From: Deltaproteobacteria bacterium
Lineage (GTDB): Bacteria > Desulfobacterota > Binatia > UBA9968
DNA: 5,418 nt
Reading direction: 5' to 3'
NCBI GenBank assembly: GCA_021323355.1
Contig: JAJONK010000202.1
Coordinates: 1-5,418 of the forward strand
The notes below the pieces were generated by a model. The model worked only from the letters and a program-made list of their open reading frames with translations. It was not told the origin of the DNA and made no database searches. The position numbers and the translations under genes are program-made. Below are positions 1 to 4,554 of this stretch, in pieces. The number at the start of each line of letters is the position of its first letter. Within the stretch, counting starts at the first letter, position 1.

Positions 1-155
1 ACGCCAAGACCGGGTATAATCAGCGGCTGGAACCACGTGAAACCGGCCGGCCAAATCAATGCCGCGAGCGCTGCGAGAAACACCCACAGAACAAAAAATT
101 GTACGACGGATTCAGCAGAACGTTTAACCCCAGTCAAATCCAACGACCACCTCAT
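1..155 (-). CDS. Bile acid:sodium symporter (BASS) family transporter, N-terminal fragment
   Basis: Partial gene running off the left edge; about 51 codons are visible. Reading the minus strand from an ATG at 155 gives a short polar N-terminus (residues 1-16) and a strongly hydrophobic segment at about residues 17-35, then a Pro-Ala-Gly-Phe-Thr-Trp turn and the stretch PLIIPGLG. This order, first helix then a (F)xxP-type turn leading to a Gly-rich second helix, is what BASS family members (YocS/PanS/ASBT-like) show just before their usual LGxIMFGMGLTL segment, which here would lie outside the window. Such proteins are inner-membrane sodium-coupled importers of organic anions; the substrate cannot be told. 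An in-frame TAG at 179-177 limits the start. The ATG at 155 has its purine-rich GAGGG only 2 bases upstream, whereas a TTG at 143 has GAGG six bases upstream, so the TTG could be the true start. A different multi-pass transporter or permease is the alternative, since only one helix is complete. Confidence 0.66.
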   Translation of the reverse strand, partial: MRWSLDLTGVKRSAESVVQFFVLWVFLAALAALIWPAGFTWFQPLIIPGLG

Positions 156-271
156 TTCCCTCGGCGCCGCCTGTTCCTAACGGATGTCTCAACTCCGCTA
201 TCATCAGACAATCCGTTCCAGTAGACTCTTAACCGGCCTCATCGATCCGGCGTTATCGATACGAAATGGCA

Positions 272-285
272 AAGAATGGATTCTT
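272..285. repeat. Short inverted repeat AAGAAT-GG-ATTCTT
   Basis: Two perfect 6-base arms separated by two bases, placed about 117 bases upstream of the first ATG of the BASS-like gene. The size and position suit an operator for a dimeric repressor. In a 446-base spacer about one such 6+6 inverted repeat is expected by chance, so the regulatory role is only a possibility. Confidence 0.3.
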
Positions 286-325
286 AGATAAGTTATGGGG
301 AAGCAAAACGATTAGCGTCTCCCTA

Positions 326-368
326 TTCGACTGGTAATTCGATTGGTTCGACGGAGTACTTCGAATGG
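326..368. repeat. Cluster of four TTCGA-core direct repeats
   Basis: TTCGACTGG (326-334), TTCGATTGG (338-346), TTCGACGG (347-354) and TTCGAATGG (360-368) follow one another. The first two belong to an 11-base near-perfect repeat, ATTCGAYTGGT, with a 12-base period. TTCGA is expected less than once in a spacer of this size, so four in 43 bases stands out. It lies upstream of the BASS-like gene and may be a multi-site operator; that role is inferred from position alone. Confidence 0.4.
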
Positions 369-544
369 ACAAGTTCCCGCATCGATGCGATAGCCACGCA
401 GTGGGAATCAGCAAGGGCTACGGAATCATTCCAGGCACATCGTTCAAATCTCGATCCGTTTTAGGCATCAACAATTACTCATACCCGACCCTCGCAGCCC
501 TCGCTCTTAGCCGGCACCCGTGATCAGATTCTGGTTATTGCTCT

Positions 545-562
545 CTTCGCCCCTGTGCGAAG
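545..562 (-). terminator. Weak hairpin just downstream of the TAXI-type gene
   Basis: On the minus strand CTTCGC and GCGAAG form a perfect 6-bp stem around a 6-base loop, 40 bases past the TAA stop of the TAXI-type gene. The position fits a transcript end, but no T-run follows the stem (AGAGCAATAAC comes next). It is therefore not a standard intrinsic terminator; it could be a 3'-end stabilising structure or chance. Confidence 0.22.
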
Positions 563-601
563 CTCGACCCGATATGACAGACGTCAATTCCGCAGGTGCG
601 T

Positions 602-1624
602 TTACGATTTGAGATAGCCTTTTTCCAGATAGAAACGCTTGGCGCCCCGATGGAGAGGCACGTCGTACGGCGCCTCCTGATCGTTTGCGCAGAGCTGCGC
701 CATATCCAGTGGCTTGAAGTTGTCCGTCGGCATGAGCGCTTTACGCGCCTCGATCGCTTCGCAAAGAGCGTAGGCGACATCGTCCGGCATGGCTGCGTTG
801 ACCACCATGGGCCAGCCGCTGAAATCCACGGTGGGCACGTCCGAGGGCAGCGCTGGAAACCGGGATTTGGGCAAGACCGAGGCGCGATAACCTATCGCGG
901 TCAGTTTTTTCAGAATGGATCCCTCCACCGGCAGATAGCGAAATCCGGCATCGATGGCAGTCTGACCCCAGCTCTTTATTCCTTCATCGAACACCGCATT
1001 GATCCTTCCCTTCTCGAGAGCCTCGCGCCGGTCTGGGTGGCTGGGACGTGTAACCGATTGAATCTTGCCACCCCATTGTTTCAAGTTCGCAAAGGTGAAT
1101 CCCGCGGCTTTCATGACCGCGCTCACCGTGTACATCGTCGGGCTGTACTTGACCCACGCTGGGGAGATGGTTCCGGTCGAGAGTCGAAGCGGGGTGCGCT
1201 CCTTCCTGATCTGCTCCAACGAAGTAATCCCGGTAGACTCGTGCACGGCAAATCCCATGACGTCGTATGAAGGAAAAACCGCGATGGTCCTGATCGGCTG
1301 CCGCTTGGAGAACAGCCCTTTGCCCCTGAAAGCCATGGTTGCGGCAACCGAAGGATTGATCCAGCCGAGCGAGAGCTTGCCTTGACTCACGGCCAGGAGC
1401 TCACGAAATCCATCCGCCGCAAGCGACAAAGAAACCCCTTTTTCACGGGTCGCCGTAAGCGCAAGCGTGAGCGAATAGCCGACGCGCGATTCTGTCTGGA
1501 TCGCCTGTTCGGCGGCGCGCTCGGTTTGAAAAGAAAGTGAGGTGTCGTAGAGAGCTGCGGCCAGCTCCAGCAGTCCCCTGCTCCGCTGGATCTCCGCGCT
1601 GTAGCGGTGCTTCACGGTGTTCAT
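602..1624 (-). CDS. TAXI family (TRAP-type) substrate-binding protein, no signal peptide
   Basis: A 340-residue protein of the TAXI branch of TRAP-transporter solute-binding proteins (periplasmic-binding-protein fold II). Visible family traits are the early segment ending LSLGWINPSVAAT (85-96), where TAXI proteins have the 'genuine ligand versus empty' loop; the phrase IRTIAVFPSYDVMGFAVHES (111-130) typical of the return to lobe 1 before a 'SLEQIRKERTPLRLSTG' segment; the second-lobe FDEGIKSWG (212-220); and the C-terminal DDVAYALCEAIEARKALM (281-298) followed by PLHRGAKRFYLEKGYL (323-338), the usual end of the family. Family members normally deliver a carboxylate or amino-acid-like ligand to a fused DctQM permease, but none is seen nearby. 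The N-terminus is polar (MNTVKHRYSAEIQRSR) with no hydrophobic core or lipobox, and an in-frame TAA at 1666-1664 with no ATG, GTG or TTG before 1624 rules out a longer form. A modest GAG lies six bases before the ATG. It may act inside the cell or be secreted by another route. Confidence 0.82.
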   Translation of the reverse strand: MNTVKHRYSAEIQRSRGLLELAAALYDTSLSFQTERAAEQAIQTESRVGYSLTLALTATREKGVSLSLAADGFRELLAVSQGKLSLGWINPSVAATMAFRGKGLFSKRQPIRTIAVFPSYDVMGFAVHESTGITSLEQIRKERTPLRLSTGTISPAWVKYSPTMYTVSAVMKAAGFTFANLKQWGGKIQSVTRPSHPDRREALEKGRINAVFDEGIKSWGQTAIDAGFRYLPVEGSILKKLTAIGYRASVLPKSRFPALPSDVPTVDFSGWPMVVNAAMPDDVAYALCEAIEARKALMPTDNFKPLDMAQLCANDQEAPYDVPLHRGAKRFYLEKGYLKS

Positions 1625-1788
1625 TTTGATCTCGTGTGTGAAAGAAATGTTATGGCGAGCCGATTAGTAGCTACGTCGCCCTGAATTGTTGGCCGCCGCG
1701 CGATTACTAGACGCAATGGCTTTGCTGATATCAGGCTGGAGCGGTCGCTTCTCCAAGGCGCATCAAACCGTAAAATCTCAAAACTATT
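1625..1788 (-). other. 164-base spacer between the DUF1989 and TAXI-type genes
   Basis: No gene fits here. The spacer is long for a simple operon, so the TAXI-type gene may have its own promoter, but no clear -35/-10 pair is seen. It contains the pair of near-identical decamers at 1661-1670 and 1701-1710. A 5-bp stem (TGGAG/CTCCA) about 40 bases past the DUF1989 stop lacks a T-run and is not convincing as a terminator. Confidence 0.45.
1661..1710. repeat. Two near-identical decamers CGATTA(G/C)TAG exactly 40 bases apart
   Basis: CGATTAGTAG at 1661-1670 and CGATTACTAG at 1701-1710 differ at one base. A start-to-start distance of 40 bases is close to four helical turns, which would place both on the same DNA face, directly upstream of the TAXI-type gene. 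This arrangement suits a regulator that binds two sites, but the repeats are short and no regulator gene is in view. Confidence 0.3.
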
Positions 1789-2418
1789 TCACGGCTCGTA
1801 AATCATAAGGTCGACCGGCTTTCCGCCAACCGGCATATCGGGACAGGCGCTGAAAGCAACGAGCAGATCCATCTCTGCTTTAAGATCTACGTAGCTGCCC
1901 GGTTTGGGCCGCACTGTCGTATGATCCATGCGGCCGGTGGCGCCGTCGATTTTCATATGCTGATTGAGGTTAAAAGGATTGGGGACGTCTTCCGGATCGA
2001 TCCCGTACGGCGCTAAAGCTCGCGAAAGATTTTCGTAGCAGCCATGATCCGGAATCTCTTCGTCTTTATAGTCTCGGTGGTAATAGTCCCGCAGCTTTCC
2101 CTCATTTTTTGCGAGTTGAAAGCGGTAGCCGCTGCACATGCCTTTCTGCAAATCGTGAGTCCCCTCCCGGTTGGTGTTTTCGACGATGGTCATCATGTGC
2201 TGATTATTCCGCCCCATCAGCTTGTCGCCGGTCGTGAGAAAGATTTTCATGTTATAGACTTTGGTGCGCGCCTGATCGAACCGCTCTTTGAGATTTTCCC
2301 GTCTCATGCACACGAAGTCGACCGTCGTTGTCGCGGTAATCCGAATCACCTGGCCTTTTTTCAAGTCTCCGGCCCAGCCGGTATTATAAGGTACGTGAGC
2401 CTCTTTAAGTTTGTTCAT
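1789..2418 (-). CDS. DUF1989 / urea carboxylase-associated family protein
   Basis: A 209-residue soluble protein of the DUF1989 family (urea amidolyase-associated proteins). Family landmarks in order: KKGQVIRI (20-27), VDFVC (33-37), the GDKLMGRNNQHMMTIVENTN block (64-83), H88-D89, C95 in KGMCSGYRF, C127 and N130 in HGCYENLSRAL, DVPNPFNLNQHM (144-155), and the strongly conserved AEMDLLVAFSACP (181-193) ending in C192-P193. The candidate polar and metal-binding residues (H88, D89, C95, C127, C192) are all present, so it looks functional. Known relatives include the CgdA/CgdB subunits of carboxyguanidine deiminase, which work with guanidine/urea carboxylases; whether this protein deiminates anything is not shown by the sequence. 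An in-frame ATG at 2511 would add 31 residues, but the ATG at 2418 has AAAGGA seven bases upstream and sits just before the conserved domain. It is transcribed away from the deacetylase operon and could be read together with the TAXI-type gene downstream. Confidence 0.88.
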   Translation of the reverse strand: MNKLKEAHVPYNTGWAGDLKKGQVIRITATTTVDFVCMRRENLKERFDQARTKVYNMKIFLTTGDKLMGRNNQHMMTIVENTNREGTHDLQKGMCSGYRFQLAKNEGKLRDYYHRDYKDEEIPDHGCYENLSRALAPYGIDPEDVPNPFNLNQHMKIDGATGRMDHTTVRPKPGSYVDLKAEMDLLVAFSACPDMPVGGKPVDLMIYEP

Positions 2419-2425
2419 TCCGATG

Positions 2426-2431
2426 TCCTTT
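2426..2431 (-). promoter_or_regulatory. Ribosome binding site that fixes the DUF1989 start
   Basis: On the minus strand AAAGGA lies seven bases before the ATG at 2418. The upstream in-frame ATG at 2511 has only a GGAG about 15 bases away, which is too far. This decides for the 209-residue product. Confidence 0.7.
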
Positions 2432-2549
2432 CTAACTGCTCTATAGTCAGTGAAAATCTGCGCCAGCAGCCACAGCCGAACCACCCACCCATAACGCAGG
2501 ACGGAGTCCATTAAATTAAACGAGTTCTCCGATGCGATTCCGAGGCCCG

Positions 2550-2578
2550 AGACTATTCATCACAATCTGACATGTCAA
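2550..2578 (-). promoter_or_regulatory. Candidate sigma70-type promoter for the DUF1989 gene
   Basis: On the minus strand a perfect -35 box TTGACA (2578-2573) is followed by a 17-base spacer and TAGTCT (2555-2550), which keeps the first T, the second A and the last T of the -10 consensus. An AT-rich stretch (2600-2579) just upstream could act as an UP element. Transcription would begin near 2543. Confidence 0.5.
2568..2577. promoter_or_regulatory. Palindrome TGACATGTCA overlapping the -35 box, candidate operator
   Basis: A perfect 10-bp palindrome covers five of the six bases of the candidate -35 box of the DUF1989 promoter. Flanking arms ATTCAT (2555-2560) and ATGAAT (2580-2585) also pair, though their centre is shifted by 2.5 bases. 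The overlap is where a repressor would block RNA polymerase. The regulator is not in the window. Confidence 0.4.
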
Positions 2579-2723
2579 CATGAATCAAAAACAATTTGCT
2601 CCACGCTCCGGGAAAACACGTATGGTTGGGGAACAGTTCAGAAATCCTAAATCGCGATACGGCATCGAAGAAGTAGGAAAAAATACGCCAACCAACTAAA
2701 TCCGTACTAACCCGCTATGCCGC

Positions 2724-2752
2724 TTGACGCGGTGTCTTGCGTTACGTATGGA
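2724..2752 (+). promoter_or_regulatory. Weak candidate promoter for the deacetylase operon
   Basis: TTGACG (2724-2729), one base from consensus, is followed by 17 bases and TATGGA (2747-2752), which matches only the TAT of the -10 box. The start would lie near 2759, giving a leader of about 60 bases before the first gene. Position is right, but the -10 is poor. Confidence 0.33.
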
Positions 2753-2817
2753 GAAGAGAAACGGAAATATAAAAAACACAACGCATCTGCTTTGATTCCG
2801 AATGTGAAAGGTGGACG

Positions 2818-3657
2818 ATGGCTGCAGAAATTAAATCAAACACGGAGGCTATCCGCTGGCCCGCGGGAATTCGACTTCCCGTCATACTGACTTTCGAGCA
2901 CCAGGCCGGTGAAGGAGCGCCGTTATTCGCCGGAGAGCGGCCCAACTACATGGTCGGCGGAGCAATGCAGTACGGCGCCCGCCGCGGCATCTGGAATATC
3001 CTCGAATTGCTGGAAAAATATCGGGTCAAAGCGACTTTCTTCGTGCTCGGTACGACGGCGGAGAAATATCCCGACACCGTGCAGGCGGCGGCCAAAGCCG
3101 GGCATGAGATTGCCGGTATGGGCTACAGCTTCGGTTCGATCCGGACCGCGAGTGAAGAGCAGGAACGCGCCAACGTGCGCCGCTCTGCCAAAATCTTGGA
3201 AGACATCGCCGGCGTGAAGATCCGCGGCTGGCGTTGTCCCGACTATCGCGTGAGCCCGAAGACACTCGACATTCTGGCGGAGGAAGGGCTGCTGTGGGAC
3301 AGCAGTCTCTTGAACGACGATCTGCCGTATTTGTTTCAAACGCGAGCGAAGAAGATAGTCGAGATTCCGTTTACGACGAGCACCGCGGATAAAACTTACG
3401 TCGGCTATCCTTATCCCCAACGGGGCGGTCCCGATGGTCTTGCGAGCGTGTGGAATAACGAGCTCGATGTGCTTTACAAAGAGAGCGAAAGGGGTCCGCG
3501 CCTGATGAATCTGAGCCTACAGACCTGGGCCACGGGACGCCCGGCAACTCTGCGGGTGCTTGGACGTCTTCTCGACCGTCTGGTGGGCCACGAAGAATTC
3601 CGCTTTGCGCAATGCAGCGAGATCGCCGCTTGGCGCCTAAACCCGAATGCCCGGTGA
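2818..3657 (+). CDS. Polysaccharide deacetylase-like (NodB/PuuE fold) protein, probable pseudoenzyme
   Basis: A 279-residue cytoplasmic protein of the CE4/NodB superfamily, closest in layout to PuuE allantoinase and HpPgdA-type proteins (about 290-310 residues, a single barrel domain, no signal peptide). Recognisable blocks are RWPAGIRLPVILTFEHQ (14-29), QYGARRGIW (51-59), KATFFVLGTTAEKYP (71-85), AGHEIAGMGYSF (94-105), IRGWRCPDYRVSP (135-147), WDSSLLNDDLPY (160-171), EIPF (182-185) and the C-terminal ATGRP (238-242). Compared with its tandem neighbour and the family pattern, the motif-II histidines are replaced by M101 and F105, the C-terminal histidine before TGRP is Q235, and motif I has E27-H28 instead of Asp-Asp. 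The frame is intact and the fold residues are kept, so it looks maintained rather than decayed. AAAGGTGG lies 3 bases before the ATG. It heads an operon; the next gene begins 20 bases after its stop. It may be a structural or regulatory partner of that paralogue, or an enzyme with metal-free chemistry. Confidence 0.85.
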   Translation: MAAEIKSNTEAIRWPAGIRLPVILTFEHQAGEGAPLFAGERPNYMVGGAMQYGARRGIWNILELLEKYRVKATFFVLGTTAEKYPDTVQAAAKAGHEIAGMGYSFGSIRTASEEQERANVRRSAKILEDIAGVKIRGWRCPDYRVSPKTLDILAEEGLLWDSSLLNDDLPYLFQTRAKKIVEIPFTTSTADKTYVGYPYPQRGGPDGLASVWNNELDVLYKESERGPRLMNLSLQTWATGRPATLRVLGRLLDRLVGHEEFRFAQCSEIAAWRLNPNAR

Positions 3658-3665
3658 ACCATTCG

Positions 3666-3671
3666 AAGGAG
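3666..3671 (+). promoter_or_regulatory. Ribosome binding site that fixes the second deacetylase start
   Basis: AAGGAG stands six bases before the ATG at 3678, a near-ideal site. An in-frame ATG at 3612 would overlap the preceding gene by 46 bases and add 22 residues unlike any family N-terminus, so 3678 is preferred. Confidence 0.8.
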
Positions 3672-3677
3672 TCTTTC

Positions 3678-4550
3678 ATGTGGAACGAGAAAGGTTATAA
3701 GAAAAGTTTTCGCTGGCCGGACGGCGTGCGCCTGCCGATCGCGATCAGCGTGCATCATCAGTCGGAGGAAGCCACCTGCCCGATGCCCGACGGCCAACCC
3801 GATCCTTTCGACTACAGCGAGCGGCAATACGGAGCCCGGCGCGGCGCTTGGCGTCTACTCGACATCATGAGCGAGCACGGTGTCCGCGGCACGTGGCTGA
3901 TCTGCGGCGCGACTTTGGAAAAATATCCCGAAGTCTCGCGCGCCGTTCAGAAAGCCGGGCATTGTATCGCCGGCCACACGTACGCCCACGAAATGATGTG
4001 CAATATGCCGCCCGATACGGAAGTCGCGCTGATCAAAAAAACCGTCGCCGTTTTCGAAGACTTGTTGGGCGAACACATTCGCGGCTGGCGCACCTGTTTT
4101 GCGAGCCACAATACGCTTGATCTGCTGCTGGAGCATTCCGATCTCGAATGGGATGGCAGCATGTGGAACGACGATCTACCTTCGTTGATCGAAGGCCATG
4201 GCCGGGAGATGCTCGAGATTCCGTTTGCGACCTACAGCGACACGGCGCTCGGCGTCGATATCACGAATCCCGCGTTTCCACCCTCCCGGTTCTCCACCTG
4301 GAATGCCAATCCGCCGGATTTTATGTTGCGCGGCCTCAAGTCCGCCTTCGATGCGCTATACGAGCGCGGCGCGGAACGTGCCGTCATGATGCCGCTCGTC
4401 GTTCATGACTTCATCACCGGCCGGCCGTTTCGCTCGAAAGTGCTCGATGAATTTCTCTCCTACGCCAAACAATTCGATGGCGTGGTCTTTACCGGCCATG
4501 ACGAATTGGCTCGCTGGGCAAAGCAGTCGGGAGAATTTGGAAAGGAATAG
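3678..4550 (+). CDS. Polysaccharide deacetylase-like (NodB/PuuE fold) hydrolase
   Basis: A 290-residue paralogue of the preceding gene, from tandem duplication: both share RWPxGxRLP, QYGARRGxW, LxxxxEKYP-like, AGHxIAG, IRGWR, NDDLP, EIPFxT and TGRP blocks at nearly equal positions. Unlike its neighbour it keeps the motif-II pair H100 and H104 (GHTYAH) and the C-terminal H243 five residues before G248-R249-P250, plus the W158-D159 and N164-D165-D166 loop. It is thus the likelier active partner. Motif I reads V25-H26-H27-Q28 where classical members have Asp-Asp, and motif III is WRTCF (137-141) rather than RxPY, so it is not a standard chitin or peptidoglycan deacetylase. Relatives such as PuuE open cyclic ureides in the cytoplasm by hydrolysing a C-N bond, which is a reasonable guess here. 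No signal peptide is present. The stop is 4 bases before the next gene, an exported ABC binding protein, so uptake and hydrolysis are probably linked. Exact substrate unknown. Confidence 0.88.
   Translation: MWNEKGYKKSFRWPDGVRLPIAISVHHQSEEATCPMPDGQPDPFDYSERQYGARRGAWRLLDIMSEHGVRGTWLICGATLEKYPEVSRAVQKAGHCIAGHTYAHEMMCNMPPDTEVALIKKTVAVFEDLLGEHIRGWRTCFASHNTLDLLLEHSDLEWDGSMWNDDLPSLIEGHGREMLEIPFATYSDTALGVDITNPAFPPSRFSTWNANPPDFMLRGLKSAFDALYERGAERAVMMPLVVHDFITGRPFRSKVLDEFLSYAKQFDGVVFTGHDELARWAKQSGEFGKE
4541..4546 (+). promoter_or_regulatory. Ribosome binding site for the GTG-started ABC binding protein
   Basis: AAAGGA, inside the last codons of the second deacetylase gene, lies eight bases before the GTG at 4555. 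The GTG is followed directly by a good signal peptide, so it is accepted as the start. Placement inside the upstream gene suggests translational coupling. Confidence 0.65.
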
Positions 4551-4554
4551 GCGC

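Larger units (their letters stand above)
156..601. other. Intergenic spacer of 446 bases, no convincing gene
   Basis: This AT-richer stretch lies upstream of the BASS-like gene and downstream of the TAXI-type gene, both minus strand. I find no reading frame with recognisable protein content; the longest ATG frame on the plus strand (365-523, 52 codons) resembles nothing I know and lacks a clear ribosome site. No convincing -35/-10 pair was found for the BASS-like gene, although its promoter should lie here. The spacer does hold a cluster of TTCGA repeats (326-368), short inverted repeats at 272-285 and 422-432, and a hairpin at 545-562, listed separately. Confidence 0.6.
2419..2817. other. 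Divergent intergenic region, 399 bases
   Basis: This region separates the minus-strand DUF1989 gene from the plus-strand deacetylase operon and must hold promoters for both. No gene with recognisable content is seen. It is AT-richer than its neighbours. It contains a candidate promoter in each direction and a palindrome at 2568-2577, described separately. Some 125 bases of untranslated leader would precede the DUF1989 start if the candidate promoter is right. Confidence 0.6.

Noticed and set aside
422..432. Inverted repeat GGAAT-C-ATTCC
   Set aside because: A 5+5 inverted repeat with a short spacer is expected two or three times by chance in this spacer, and it has no special position.
365..523. 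Small plus-strand frame of 52 codons in the left spacer
   Set aside because: No convincing ribosome site and no resemblance to a known small protein; frames of this length occur by chance.
596..1270. Plus-strand reading frame of 224 codons
   Set aside because: It lies antisense to the TAXI-type gene, has a composition rich in Arg and His like a shadow frame, and shows no domain.
2419..2511. Longer DUF1989 start at 2511 with a hydrophobic 31-residue leader
   Set aside because: The leader has no proper signal-peptide layout or cleavage site, its ribosome site is about 15 bases away, and the 2418 ATG has a well-placed AAAGGA.
2044..2514. Plus-strand reading frame of 156 codons
   Set aside because: It is antisense to the DUF1989 gene, whose family motifs are unmistakable on the minus strand.
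2722..2734. Small stem CCGC/GCGG at the candidate -35 of the deacetylase operon
   Set aside because: Only four base pairs, too short to propose an operator or attenuator.
2419..2817. Riboswitch (for example guanidine type) before the DUF1989 gene or the deacetylase operon
   Set aside because: Considered because of the DUF1989 family, but I could not find conserved riboswitch core motifs or a terminator-type stem in either leader.
2923..3420. Minus-strand frame of 165 codons
   Set aside because: It is a mirror of the first deacetylase-like gene and has no family features.
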